Below, piece after piece: positions 8,777-17,459 of a DNA stretch of 64,000 nucleotides. The stretch is from Polaromonas sp. (GTDB taxonomy: Bacteria > Pseudomonadota > Gammaproteobacteria > Burkholderiales > Burkholderiaceae_C), in assembly GCF_030689685.1 (NCBI RefSeq), contig NZ_JAUYEY010000022.1, forward strand, positions 49,663 through 113,662, written 5' to 3'. The notes under the pieces are model-generated. The model did no database searches. It worked only from the letters and a program-made list of their open reading frames with translations, and was not told where the DNA came from. Made by a program: the position numbers and the translations under genes. Positions within the stretch are counted from its first letter, which is position 1; every line of letters starts with the position of its first letter.

Positions 8777-10165
8777 ATGAAAAATTTTGACTTTGACCTG
8801 TTTGTCATAGGCGGCGGTAGCGGCGGCGTGCGCGCCGCGCGCATGGCGGCGCAACGCGGGGCGCGTGTGGCGCTGGCCGAAGTAGCGGCCATGGGCGGCA
8901 CCTGTGTCAACGTCGGCTGCATCCCGAAAAAGCTCTACAGCTATGCCGCGCACTATGCCGAAGCCTTTGAGGAATCGCACGGTTTCGGCTGGGCTGGCGA
9001 GGCCCCGGTCTTCGACTGGGAGGTTCTCAAGGCGAATCGCGCGCGGGAGATCACCCGCCTGAACAGCATCTATCAGGGCCTGTTGGCCGGCGCCGGCGCG
9101 ACCATCATCACCGGCTGGGCCACGCTGGTGGACGGTCACACGGTGAAGGTGGAAGACCGGACCTTCACCGCCAAAAACATCCTGATCGCCACCGGTGGCA
9201 CGCCGACCGTGCCCGCCGTGACCGGGCGCGAGCACATCCTGACCTCGGACCAGATGTTCGACCTGACGCCCTTCCCGAAACGCCTGCTGGTGGTCGGTGG
9301 CGGCTACATCGCCTGCGAGTTCGCCTCCATCTTCAATGGCCTGGGCGCCGAGGTGATCCAGGTGCACCGCGGCGAAAAGCTGCTGACCGGTTTTGACGAC
9401 GATGTGCGCAGCTTTGTCGCCGCCGAGATGGCCAGGACCGGCGTGCGCCTGCAGTTCGGCGCCGAAGTCGCCGCCATCGGCAAAACCGCTGACGGCCTGA
9501 CTGTCGAGCTCAAGGGCGGGGCTACAGCCTGTACGGTGGATGCCGTGCTCTACGCCACTGGCCGCGTGCCCAACACCAGCGGTCTCGGCCTGGAAGCGGC
9601 TGGCGTCAAGCTCAATGCCAAGGGCGCGATTGAGGTCAACAGCCACTACCAAACCTCGCTGCCCTCGGTCTATGCGCTCGGCGACGTGACGGCGCGCCTG
9701 CAGCTCACGCCGGTGGCACTTGGCGAAGCCATGGTGGTGGTCGACCATTTGCTGGGCGCTGCCGCCGGCAAGAAGCCGCGCAGCATGAGTTATGAATTTG
9801 TGCCGACAGCCGTGTTCACGCACCCGAACATTGGCACGGTAGGTTATTCAGAAGCTGATGCGCGCAAGGAGTTCGGCCACATCTCGGTGTTCCGCGCCGA
9901 CTTCAAGGCGCTCAAACACACCCTGAGCGGGAGCAGCGAACGCACACTGATGAAGCTGCTGGTGGACGATGCAACCGACCGGGTGGTCGGCCTGCACATG
10001 GTGGGCCCGGATGCGGGTGAGATTGTTCAGGGTTTTGCGGTGGCGATGAAAGCCGGCGCCACCAAGGCCGTGTTCGACAGCACCATCGGCATCCACCCGA
10101 CGGTGGCCGAAGAGTTTGTGACCATGCGCGAGCCGGTGAAAGCCGCGCCGGCCTCAAAGGCTTAA
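8777..10165 (+). CDS. gor: Glutathione-disulfide reductase
   Basis: FAD-dependent NADPH:GSSG oxidoreductase of 462 residues, homodimeric and cytoplasmic. The FAD-binding GGGSGG motif is at 12-17, the redox-active pair Cys43/Cys48 lies in GGTCVNVGCIPKK, a second Rossmann motif reads VVGGGYIACE, and the catalytic His-Pro is in GIHPTVAEEF near the C-terminus. The start ATG at 8777 gives the family length; in-frame codons upstream to 8720 encode nothing family-like. It ends tail to tail with the next small gene, sharing TTAA. Confidence 0.93.
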   Translation: MKNFDFDLFVIGGGSGGVRAARMAAQRGARVALAEVAAMGGTCVNVGCIPKKLYSYAAHYAEAFEESHGFGWAGEAPVFDWEVLKANRAREITRLNSIYQGLLAGAGATIITGWATLVDGHTVKVEDRTFTAKNILIATGGTPTVPAVTGREHILTSDQMFDLTPFPKRLLVVGGGYIACEFASIFNGLGAEVIQVHRGEKLLTGFDDDVRSFVAAEMARTGVRLQFGAEVAAIGKTADGLTVELKGGATACTVDAVLYATGRVPNTSGLGLEAAGVKLNAKGAIEVNSHYQTSLPSVYALGDVTARLQLTPVALGEAMVVVDHLLGAAAGKKPRSMSYEFVPTAVFTHPNIGTVGYSEADARKEFGHISVFRADFKALKHTLSGSSERTLMKLLVDDATDRVVGLHMVGPDAGEIVQGFAVAMKAGATKAVFDSTIGIHPTVAEEFVTMREPVKAAPASKA

Positions 10166-10389
10166 GCGGGCTCGTTGGACTCTGGCGGCAGCACGATGTT
10201 GGCGCGTTCAATCGCCGCATCAAAAGCGGCCAGATCGGCATCGGCCTGGAAGGCGGCACGTGTGTCCAGCGGGTGAAACACCTGGTGCTGCAGCCGGCGC
10301 AGCGCATCCGACTTTTCCATCGCCTCCAGCACCTGCTGGGGTGCCAGCATCAGTGCAAACGGATTGGCGAGCGGGGTATCGACTCTCAT
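10162..10389 (-). CDS. Small conserved-looking hypothetical protein (75 aa)
   Basis: I do not recognise this 75-residue protein. It starts MRVDTPLANPFALMLAPQQV and is predicted soluble and mostly helical, rich in Ala, Leu and charged residues, without cysteines or a signal peptide. GGAG stands five bases before the ATG at 10389, which supports real translation. It converges on gor, sharing the TTAA at their stops. Confidence 0.55.
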   Translation of the reverse strand: MRVDTPLANPFALMLAPQQVLEAMEKSDALRRLQHQVFHPLDTRAAFQADADLAAFDAAIERANIVLPPESNEPA

Positions 10390-10530
10390 GGCAGCTCCTT
10401 GGTAGATCAGTGGCACAGGTGTGTGTTGATGGCTGTGACTGTAGGAGAGCCGGCAAATTTGGGCCAGTCAGCAGGCAGCCAGACCGCATGTAGGCGCCCG
10501 GCTGACACATGCACCGCTGTGTCCGACATC

Positions 10531-11670
10531 TCAGAAAGCCCTTTCTCCCAAATGCCAGGCGCCACGCACGATGGGCATGCCGCCGCTTTTGCGCACGCGG
10601 ATCAGGTCGGCGCGCAGGCCGGGCGCCAGCTCGCCGCGATCCGTCAGGCCGATCGCCCGGGCCGGGTTGCGGGTGACGGTGTTGACAGCCTTGGGCAGGC
10701 TCCAGCCGGCGGTCTCGCACAGCAGAAAGGCCGACTGCAGCAAACTGGCCGGCACGTAGTCCGATGAAAAGATGTCCAGCAGGTCCAGCCGGGCCAGCTC
10801 AGCCGCCGACACATTGCCCGAATGCGAGCCGCCCTTCACGAGGTTGGGGCCGCCCATCACGATGGCAATGCCGGCATCACGTGCCGCCTGCGCCGCGGCC
10901 ACCGTGGTCGGAAATTCGGAGATGGCAATGTTTTCCTCGCTGGCTTGCGCCACGTGTTCGACTTCCGTGTCGTCGTGGCTGGCCAGCGGCACGCCACGCG
11001 CATGGCTGGCGGCAATCACGGCGGCGCGGTTGGGGATGGCATAACGCAACTGGTGCGCCGTCAGTTCCGCCACCAGCGCCTCGTACTGCGCATCGTCGAA
11101 GCGGCCGTAACGTTCGGAATAACGCCGGTATTTGCCGAGGTCACGCCACTGCCGCTGGCCCGGCGTGTGGTCCATCACGCTGACCAGCTCCAGCAGCGAA
11201 TCGTCGGCGTAGCGCCCAAAAACCTCGACGATATCGGGAGTCGAAATCTCGCAACGCAGGTGCAGCAGGTGGTCGACCCGAAGCAGGCCTTCACCCCGGC
11301 ATTCGTGCAGCGCCTGGATGGAAACATGCTGGGTCTGGCTGCGGGCGCCACCGCGGTCCATGTCGCCGATCACGATGGAGTCAAGCACCGTGGTGATACC
11401 GGCAGCAGCGCACAAGGCGTCATGCATGACGGTGGCCGAGTGGGCATTCCAGAGCACCCCCGGACGCGGCACCAGGTGTTTTTCCAGGTTGTCGGTATGC
11501 AACTCGACCAGGCCGGGCAGCAGCCAGTCGCCGGCCCAGTCTTCGGCACTGGCCACAGACGTATCGCCGCAGTCGATAGATCGGATGTTGTGCCCCTCGA
11601 TCACCATGCAACCGATGAATTCCTCGTCGGCGGTAACTATCCTGGCGTTTTTGATGATGCGTTGTGTCAT
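10531..11670 (-). CDS. phnM: Alpha-D-ribose 1-methylphosphonate 5-triphosphate diphosphatase PhnM
   Basis: An amidohydrolase-fold enzyme of 379 residues that removes pyrophosphate from the triphosphate intermediate of the carbon-phosphorus lyase pathway, giving the 5-phosphate used by PhnJ. Metal-binding patterns are visible: LPGLVELHTDNLEKH near the N-terminus, later SHDDTEVEH and SSDYVPASLL. It is the last gene of the leftward phnGHIJKLM unit, 14 bases after phnL. Confidence 0.92.
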   Translation of the reverse strand: MTQRIIKNARIVTADEEFIGCMVIEGHNIRSIDCGDTSVASAEDWAGDWLLPGLVELHTDNLEKHLVPRPGVLWNAHSATVMHDALCAAAGITTVLDSIVIGDMDRGGARSQTQHVSIQALHECRGEGLLRVDHLLHLRCEISTPDIVEVFGRYADDSLLELVSVMDHTPGQRQWRDLGKYRRYSERYGRFDDAQYEALVAELTAHQLRYAIPNRAAVIAASHARGVPLASHDDTEVEHVAQASEENIAISEFPTTVAAAQAARDAGIAIVMGGPNLVKGGSHSGNVSAAELARLDLLDIFSSDYVPASLLQSAFLLCETAGWSLPKAVNTVTRNPARAIGLTDRGELAPGLRADLIRVRKSGGMPIVRGAWHLGERAF

Positions 11671-11684
11671 GTGCGGTTTCCGGT

Positions 11685-12392
11685 TCAGTGGGATGGGCGA
11701 TGCTGTTCAACGTCAAAGCAGCGGCTCGCCACCGCCTCGCGGACTTCGTCGTCGTGAAAAATGCCGACGATGGCAGCGCCCCGTGCACGCGCAGCCCGGA
11801 TCAGGTCCACCACGACGGCTCGGTTGTCTGCATCCAGCGATGCGGTGGGCTCGTCGAGCAGCAACACCGGTTGGCTGGCGATCAGGCCGTGGGCAATATT
11901 GACGCGTTGCTGCTCCCCGCCGGAAAAGGTTGCCGGCGGCAAATGCCAGAGACGCTCCTGCAGGTTCAGGCGTGCCAGCCACTGCGCTGCTTCTGCGCGC
12001 GCATCGTCGGCGGCGACACCGAGGCGGCGCAGCGGCTCGGCCACGATGTCCAGCGTCGAGACACGCGGGATCACGCGCAGAAACTGCGACACATAACCCA
12101 GGGTACGGCGCCGCACCTCCAGCACTTCGCGCGGTGCGGCTTGCGAGAGGCGGACCCACGCGTCGTCGTGGCGCACACGCACCTCGCCAGCACTGGCACC
12201 GTAGTTGCCGTACAGGCAGCGCAGCAACGAGCTTTTGCCGCTGCCGGAGTGGCCGGTCAGCGCCAGGCATTCACCAGCAAAGACGCTGAGGTTGATGCCC
12301 GAGAAAACCGGCAGCGCCAGCCCGCCGCGACCGTGCAGGGTGAAGGTTTTTGAAAGTTGGGTGGTTTCAAGCAAGGCAGTCAAGGGTGTCAC
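11685..12392 (-). CDS. phnL: Phosphonate C-P lyase system protein PhnL (ABC-ATPase fold)
   Basis: A 235-residue ABC-type ATPase required for C-P lyase; it is not a transporter subunit. Walker A is GHSGSGKSS, the signature TFSGGEQQRVNIA and Walker B LLLDEPTASLD. In E. coli, PhnG, PhnH, PhnI, PhnL convert phosphonate plus ATP into the ribosyl-triphosphate intermediate. It starts 24 bases after phnK. Confidence 0.91.
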   Translation of the reverse strand: MTPLTALLETTQLSKTFTLHGRGGLALPVFSGINLSVFAGECLALTGHSGSGKSSLLRCLYGNYGASAGEVRVRHDDAWVRLSQAAPREVLEVRRRTLGYVSQFLRVIPRVSTLDIVAEPLRRLGVAADDARAEAAQWLARLNLQERLWHLPPATFSGGEQQRVNIAHGLIASQPVLLLDEPTASLDADNRAVVVDLIRAARARGAAIVGIFHDDEVREAVASRCFDVEQHRPSH

Positions 12393-12416
12393 CTGGTGGG
12401 TGTTGATGGAGTGGCC

Positions 12417-13244
12417 TCAAGGCGTGAGCACCGAGGACACCAGCAGTTGCGTGTAGGCATGCTGCGGGTCGTCAAGCACGCGGTCGGTGAGTCCCTGCTC
12501 GACCACCTGCCCGTCCTTCATGACCAGCATGCGGTGCGCTAGCAGGCGGGCGACGGCCAGGTCGTGGGTCACGATCACCGCTGCTAGCTGCAGTTGGTCT
12601 ACCAGTTCGCGCAGCAGGTCCAGCAAGCGCGCCTGGACCGACACATCAAGTCCGGTGGTCGGTTCATCCATGAAGACCAGCCGCGGGTGCGTGACCAGGT
12701 TGCGCGCGATCTGCAAGCGCTGCTGCATGCCGCCCGAATAAGTGCCCGGCAGGTCGTCGATGCGGTCTACATCGAGTTCGACACGCTCCATCCAGTCCAG
12801 TGCCTGCCCGCGCAGCTTGCCGTAGTGGCGGCTGCCCAGGGCCATCATGCGTTCGCCGATGTTGGCGCCACCGGAAACATTCATGCGCAGGCCGTCGCGT
12901 GCGTGCTGCTCGACAAAACCCCAGTCGGTGCGGGCCAGCCAGCGCAAGCGGGCTTCGGACAGATCGGCCAGGTTGACCAGGCCGGCTTCGCTGCGGGCGG
13001 GCGCGGCGCCGGCGGCACCCGCCTCGTCTCGCACGTCGTAATGCACGGACCCGGCATCGCAGGCCAGGCGGGCAGCCACCAAGCGCAGCAAAGTCGATTT
13101 GCCGGATCCGGATTCACCCACCACCGCCAGCACCTCGCCCGGATAGAGGTCAAAACTCACATCGCGGCAGGCCCAGCGCAGGCGGTTGGCCTGCATGAAC
13201 TGTTTGCCGGCGCCGTGAACAGATAGAAGCATGTTGCTGCTCAT
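12417..13244 (-). CDS. phnK: Phosphonate C-P lyase system protein PhnK (ABC-ATPase fold)
   Basis: An ABC-ATPase of 275 residues that binds the core C-P lyase complex. Walker A is GESGSGKST, the signature YSGGMQQRLQIAR and Walker B LVFMDEPTTGLD. Two starts are possible, 13244 (overlapping the phnJ stop by four bases) and an ATG four codons later. The overlap favours the first, by translational coupling. Confidence 0.91.
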   Translation of the reverse strand: MSSNMLLSVHGAGKQFMQANRLRWACRDVSFDLYPGEVLAVVGESGSGKSTLLRLVAARLACDAGSVHYDVRDEAGAAGAAPARSEAGLVNLADLSEARLRWLARTDWGFVEQHARDGLRMNVSGGANIGERMMALGSRHYGKLRGQALDWMERVELDVDRIDDLPGTYSGGMQQRLQIARNLVTHPRLVFMDEPTTGLDVSVQARLLDLLRELVDQLQLAAVIVTHDLAVARLLAHRMLVMKDGQVVEQGLTDRVLDDPQHAYTQLLVSSVLTP

Positions 13245-14146
13245 CGCGCGCCCTCCGCGTCTGCGCGCGCCAGCGCATCAGGCATCTGTACCGCCTGTTG
13301 CGTCCCGACATGGCCGGTATCACGGCGTTCGCCGCAGTAGTCGCTGTCCGAACAGACAAACAGGCGGCTGCCGGCGTCGTCCACAATCATTTCATCGAGA
13401 AAGCTGTCGGCCGCGCCACACAACGCGCAGGCATGGTCCCAGCGCTGCACCTCGAAGGGATGGTCTTCGAAATCCAGGCTGCGCACTGCGGTGTAAGGCG
13501 GAATCGCGTAAATCCGTTTTTCCCGCCCGGCCCCGAACAGTTGCAGCGCCGGATTCATGTGCATCTTGGGGTTGTCGAATTTCGGTATCGGCGAGGGCGA
13601 GGCCAGGTATCGCCCGTTGACCAGCACCGGGTAGTCGTAGGTCTTGGAGATCGCGCCGAGCTGGGCAATGTCCTCGTAGAGCTTCACGTTCATCAGGCCA
13701 TACTCGGCCAGCGCATGCATGGTGATGGTTTCTCGGCGGCGTGGTTCGAGGCGAAACAGCGGCTCCGGCATCGGCACCTGGTAGACCATGATCTGGCCTT
13801 CCTTCAGAGCGGTTTCCGGAATGCGGTGCCGGGTCTGGATGATGCTGGCTTCCGTGGTTTTTTCGGTGGTTTCCACACCGGTGGTGCGCGCAAAGAAACG
13901 CCGGATGTTGGCCGCATTGGTCGTGTCGTCGGCGCCCTGGTCGATCACCTTGAGCACATCCTCGCGCCCGATGATGCTGGCGGTGACCTGCACGCCTCCC
14001 GTTCCCCAGCCGTAGGCAAAAGGCATCTCGCGCGAGCCGAAGGGCACCTGGTAGCCGGGGATCGCCACGGCCTTGAGCATGGCGCGCCGGATCATCTTCT
14101 TGGTGCGCTCGTCGAGAAAGCCGAAGTTGTAGTTCTCGTCCATCAT
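13241..14146 (-). CDS. phnJ: Carbon-phosphorus lyase PhnJ
   Basis: The radical SAM enzyme (301 residues) that splits the C-P bond, giving the alkane and ribose cyclic phosphate. The four conserved cysteines are Cys240, Cys243, Cys265 and Cys271 (ACALCG and FVCSDSDYC), the CX2CX21CX5C pattern that in the E. coli protein provides the 4Fe-4S ligands and the active-site thiol. It overlaps phnI and phnK by four bases each, so it is tightly coupled within the operon. Confidence 0.95.
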   Translation of the reverse strand: MMDENYNFGFLDERTKKMIRRAMLKAVAIPGYQVPFGSREMPFAYGWGTGGVQVTASIIGREDVLKVIDQGADDTTNAANIRRFFARTTGVETTEKTTEASIIQTRHRIPETALKEGQIMVYQVPMPEPLFRLEPRRRETITMHALAEYGLMNVKLYEDIAQLGAISKTYDYPVLVNGRYLASPSPIPKFDNPKMHMNPALQLFGAGREKRIYAIPPYTAVRSLDFEDHPFEVQRWDHACALCGAADSFLDEMIVDDAGSRLFVCSDSDYCGERRDTGHVGTQQAVQMPDALARADAEGAR

Positions 14147-15288
14147 GCGGCTTTCTGTATCGTGGCCACCGTCTGCCCAGGGTTCTTTTCACCCGGGTCG
14201 GTTTGCTTTTCCTGCGCGTGGGCGGCACGCAGCTTGCGCACCAGTTCCAGCTCCGACTGGAAATCCACGTAGTGCGGCAGCTTCAGGTGCTGCACAAAAC
14301 CGGAGGCCTCAAGGCTGTCCGCATGCGACAGCACGAACTCCTCGTCCTGCGCCGGTGAGGTGGCCAATTCGCCGAGCTCTCGCGCGCGAAGCGACCGGTC
14401 CACCAGCGCCATGGCCATGCTCTTGCGTTCGGCGCCGCCAAAAGCCAGACCGTAACCCTGCGTGAACTGCGGCGGATGCTCCCGGTTGCCGGCAAACTGG
14501 TTGATCATCTGGCACTCGGTCAGCTCGACCTCGCCGATGTCAATCGCAAACCCGAGTTCGTCGGCCAGGATTTCCACCGCAACCTTGCCACGCCGGATTT
14601 CACCGGCAAACGGATGGCTGTGGGCGTAACCACGCTGGGTGGAGTAACCCAGCGCCAGCAGCCAGCCTTCGTCACCACGCGCCAGCGCCTGCAGGCGCAG
14701 CGGGCGCTCTGCCGGAAACATCAGCGGATCACGCGTCAGGTCGCCGGGCGCCTCCTGCGCGCCGGGTTGCGGTATTTCCATCAAGCCCTCACGTGCCATC
14801 AGTTCATTGATGCGCGGCATGCTGTCGGGCAAGGCCTGCGCCGCCTCTGCGGGTGCGGCTGGCGCGCCATCGCCCTCACCTTCGGCCAGCAGCGCAAAGT
14901 CGAGCAGGCGCTGGGTGTAGTCGTAGGTCGCGCCCAGCACCTGGCCGCCTGGAACATCCTTGAAGGTCGCTGAGACACGCCGCGTCAGTGCCATGCGGGC
15001 GGTGTCCATGGGCAGGCTGTAGCCGAAGCGCGGCAAGGTGGTGCGGTAGGCACGCAGCAGGAAAATCGCTTCGATCAGGTCACCGCCAGCCTGCTTGATC
15101 GCGAGCGCGGCCAGCTCCGGGTCGTAGAGCGAACCTTCCGACATCACCCGGTCCACCGCCAGCGGCAACTGCTCGCGGATCTGTGCCACCGACAAGGCCG
15201 GCAGCGCGGTGTCGCCGCGGCGCTGCGCGGCCAGCAGGCGCCAGGAGGCTTCGATGGCGGCGGTGCCGCCCTTGACTGCAACGTACAT
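14143..15288 (-). CDS. phnI: Phosphonate C-P lyase subunit PhnI
   Basis: A 381-residue subunit of the PhnGHIJ core, responsible for exchanging adenine of ATP with the phosphonate. It starts MYVAVKGGTAAIEASWRLL, the usual PhnI N-terminus, and contains the family stretch HSHPFAGEIR. About 80 bases with a repeat-like sequence separate it from phnH, unlike the four-base overlaps of the neighbouring junctions. Confidence 0.93.
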   Translation of the reverse strand: MYVAVKGGTAAIEASWRLLAAQRRGDTALPALSVAQIREQLPLAVDRVMSEGSLYDPELAALAIKQAGGDLIEAIFLLRAYRTTLPRFGYSLPMDTARMALTRRVSATFKDVPGGQVLGATYDYTQRLLDFALLAEGEGDGAPAAPAEAAQALPDSMPRINELMAREGLMEIPQPGAQEAPGDLTRDPLMFPAERPLRLQALARGDEGWLLALGYSTQRGYAHSHPFAGEIRRGKVAVEILADELGFAIDIGEVELTECQMINQFAGNREHPPQFTQGYGLAFGGAERKSMAMALVDRSLRARELGELATSPAQDEEFVLSHADSLEASGFVQHLKLPHYVDFQSELELVRKLRAAHAQEKQTDPGEKNPGQTVATIQKAA

Positions 15289-15308
15289 GCTCAGGCCTCC
15301 TGCCGAGC

Positions 15309-15366
15309 CGCCTCAAAGGCGGCCTGCGCCCCCTCGGGGGGCAGCGAACAAATGTGAGCGTCGGGG
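15309..15366. repeat. Repeat family B, short copy in the phnH-phnI gap
   Basis: Contains GCGCCCCCTCGGGGGGCAGC followed by GTGAGCGTCGGGGTTCAT, the same outline (CCCC-TC-GGGG-CAGCG, then an AGCGTGGGGG-like end) as the longer copies at 18163-18327 and 49745-49893. It separates phnH from phnI. Confidence 0.5.
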
Positions 15367-15367
15367 T

Positions 15368-15964
15368 TCATGCAACTCCCTCCAACCGACGCACACGGGT
15401 GGTGCGCGGCAAACCCAGCGCGGTATCCGTGCAGGTAAAAACAATGTCCACACCTTGCGGGAAGGCCGCATGGTTGGCCTGCCACTGGGTCCAGAAACTG
15501 TCGGGCAGGCCGGCAAGCCGGACCGTCTGCATGTCGCGTATGCCGGGGCCATGCCACTCCACCGCCGGGCCTTCGCTCAGCGACGGCACCTCGATCAGCA
15601 AAGTGGCCGCCTGCTCGGGCGACTCCACCGACCCGGCAGAAAAAGCTTCCAGCGCAGGCATCGCAACCACATCGCCGATCACCGCAAAAGCCGCGTGCGA
15701 GGGCGCCGCCGCGACACTGGCGCCGGTATGAAAACGCAGCCAGTCAGCCGCGCTGCCCGGCTGCTGCCACCAGACCGGCGTATCGTCATCGGTCAGGGCC
15801 AGCAGCAGGTGGGCCAGTGCGGGGCCGAGGCCTAGACCGGGGACTGGCCGGCCGATGGCCATGCGCTGCCCTGGCCGGGAGAGCGCTTCCAGCACGGCAC
15901 GAAAGGCCACCTGGGCCTCATGCACAGGGTCGCCAAAACCCGCGCTTACTGCGTGTTGATTCAT
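15368..15964 (-). CDS. phnH: Phosphonate C-P lyase subunit PhnH
   Basis: A 198-residue structural subunit of the C-P lyase core, PLP-transferase-like fold without a cofactor. The N-terminal PVHEAQVAFRAVLEALSRPG stretch and WHGPGIRD are characteristic. Its start overlaps the stop of phnG by four bases. Its end is followed by a repeat rather than directly by phnI. Confidence 0.9.
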   Translation of the reverse strand: MNQHAVSAGFGDPVHEAQVAFRAVLEALSRPGQRMAIGRPVPGLGLGPALAHLLLALTDDDTPVWWQQPGSAADWLRFHTGASVAAAPSHAAFAVIGDVVAMPALEAFSAGSVESPEQAATLLIEVPSLSEGPAVEWHGPGIRDMQTVRLAGLPDSFWTQWQANHAAFPQGVDIVFTCTDTALGLPRTTRVRRLEGVA

Positions 15965-16425
15965 GCCTCGCCCCGGACAAAAGTAAAAAATTCGACTTTA
16001 GAAGCTGCGGCCGAACGGCTGGTGGCCTCGCGCCCTGCCGCCTGCCCTTGTTGCAGCGGTGTTATCAGCTCGCGCAGCAGCTGCGCCTTGCGCGTCTCGT
16101 CCTGCAGCAGCGCATCAAACAACGCCACCAGCTCGGCCTTGCGTCGGTCGCGCCCGAGCGTGTAGCCGACACCCAGCGCGCCGGTGCCCACCCGCAGCGC
16201 ACAACGCGTGACGGTGGCCTCGCCCAGATTGAAGGCATCGCCGGTGCCGCCGACCCGGCCGCGCAGCATGACCATGCCCGGCTCGGGTGGCCGGACATGT
16301 TCTATGGGCGGCAGGTCCGCCAGCGCCATCAATGCCTGCTCCAGCTCGGCCCGCCCGGCGCGCGACAGCACGCCCAGCCAGTGCTTGCGCACGCGCTGGT
16401 TTTCATCAATAGCTCGGTTTGTCAT
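15961..16425 (-). CDS. phnG: Phosphonate C-P lyase subunit PhnG
   Basis: First gene of the leftward C-P lyase unit, 154 residues, partner of PhnI in the nucleosidase-like first step. Recognisable parts are RKHWLGVLSRAGRAEL and LGEATVTRCALRVG. I chose the ATG at 16425 (MTNRAIDENQ) because the 17 residues of the longer frame are unlike the family. No strong ribosome-binding site is evident. The intergenic region to phnF should hold its promoter and the PhnF operator. Confidence 0.88.
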   Translation of the reverse strand: MTNRAIDENQRVRKHWLGVLSRAGRAELEQALMALADLPPIEHVRPPEPGMVMLRGRVGGTGDAFNLGEATVTRCALRVGTGALGVGYTLGRDRRKAELVALFDALLQDETRKAQLLRELITPLQQGQAAGREATSRSAAASKVEFFTFVRGEA

Positions 16426-16494
16426 ACAGATGTCTAAATCAGTCACTAAAGTTGAAGACGGTGCAAAAAACACCACAGCAAATGCAAGAACACC

Positions 16495-16663
16495 CTAGGA
16501 GCCTGGGCGGCAGAAGGAACGTCGGCTGCAAAGCGGCCGCGACGGTCCATTTTTCACCGACTTTTTGCCCCATAGCTACGGCTATGAGGCTGCAAACCCG
16601 GCAAAAACTGTCCTCGCCGGGGCCACTTTTCGCTTCGACGCCTTCTGCCGCCCAGGCTCCTAG
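16495..16663. repeat. 169-bp element with perfect 23-bp terminal inverted repeats
   Basis: The arms 16495-16517 and 16641-16663 are exact reverse complements (outer end CTAGGAGCCTGGGCGGCAGA). After a two-base offset the pairing continues for five more bases (CGTCG). A smaller perfect hairpin, CATAGC-TACG-GCTATG, lies in the middle. No start-to-stop gene fits inside. It occupies the divergent phnG/phnF control region and looks like a MITE-type or structured non-coding element. Confidence 0.8.
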
Positions 16664-16685
16664 TTCAACCGGACAACATGACCAA

Positions 16686-17459
16686 ATGATGACAAGCGAA
16701 CGAGCTCTTTCAAGCGCGCCCGGCCGACGCAGCGGCGTGGCGGTCTGGAAACAGATTGCCGACACGCTCAGCGCGGAAATCCGCAACCGCGCCTTCACCG
16801 CCAGCGGCCGTCTGCCCAGTGAAAACGAGTTGTCGCAGCGCTTCGGCGTGAACCGCCACACGCTGCGCCAGGCCGTCGCCGCGCTGCAGCTTGACGGGCT
16901 GGTGCGCATCGAGCCGGGACGCGGCACCTTTGTCCAGCACGAGCTGCTCGACTATGTGTTGTCTCGCCGGACCCGCTTCAGCGAGAACCTCCAACGCCAG
17001 GGACTGCTGCCGAGCAAACAGTTGCTTACCGCCCGCGAAATGCCTGCCCCGGAGCGTGCCGCACACGAACTCAGGCTGGACAAGGGAGCCAGGGTGTTGA
17101 TGGTGGAAATGCTGGACGAAGCCAACAACCAGCCGATTGCACTGGCCACCGCGTATTACCCCGCTGCACGCTTTTCCGGGCTGCTGGAGATGCTGAACGA
17201 CGGAACCCGCACCACCGACATCCTGCGCCATTTCGGTGTCGCCGATTACCTGCGTGCAGAAAGTCGCATCACCACGCAAATGCCTTCCGATGAAACCGCA
17301 CGTCTGCTCAAACAGGCCACCAACCGGCCGGTGTTGTGTGTCGAATGCCTGGATGTGGACATGGACGGACGGCCCATCAAATACGGCGAGACGGTTTTCT
17401 GCGGCGACCGGGTGCAACTGGTGGTCAGCGCCGGTCAAGACGTGGGAGAAGGCGCATGA
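16686..17459 (+). CDS. phnF: Phosphonate metabolism transcriptional regulator PhnF (GntR/HutC family)
   Basis: A 257-residue regulator: an N-terminal winged helix (about 15-80; SGRLPSENELSQRFGVNRHT with the recognition helix) and a C-terminal UTRA ligand domain (about 100-250). It starts at ATG 16686, right after the inverted-repeat element; codons further upstream run through that element and are not family-like. It is divergent from phnG, so it probably controls the phnG and phnF promoters. TGA overlaps the next start (ATGA). Confidence 0.88.
   Translation: MMTSERALSSAPGRRSGVAVWKQIADTLSAEIRNRAFTASGRLPSENELSQRFGVNRHTLRQAVAALQLDGLVRIEPGRGTFVQHELLDYVLSRRTRFSENLQRQGLLPSKQLLTAREMPAPERAAHELRLDKGARVLMVEMLDEANNQPIALATAYYPAARFSGLLEMLNDGTRTTDILRHFGVADYLRAESRITTQMPSDETARLLKQATNRPVLCVECLDVDMDGRPIKYGETVFCGDRVQLVVSAGQDVGEGA

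Noticed and set aside
16419..16685. N-terminal extension of PhnF through the inverted-repeat element
   Set aside because: The translation of the element is not GntR-like, and the ATG at 16686 gives the usual family length.
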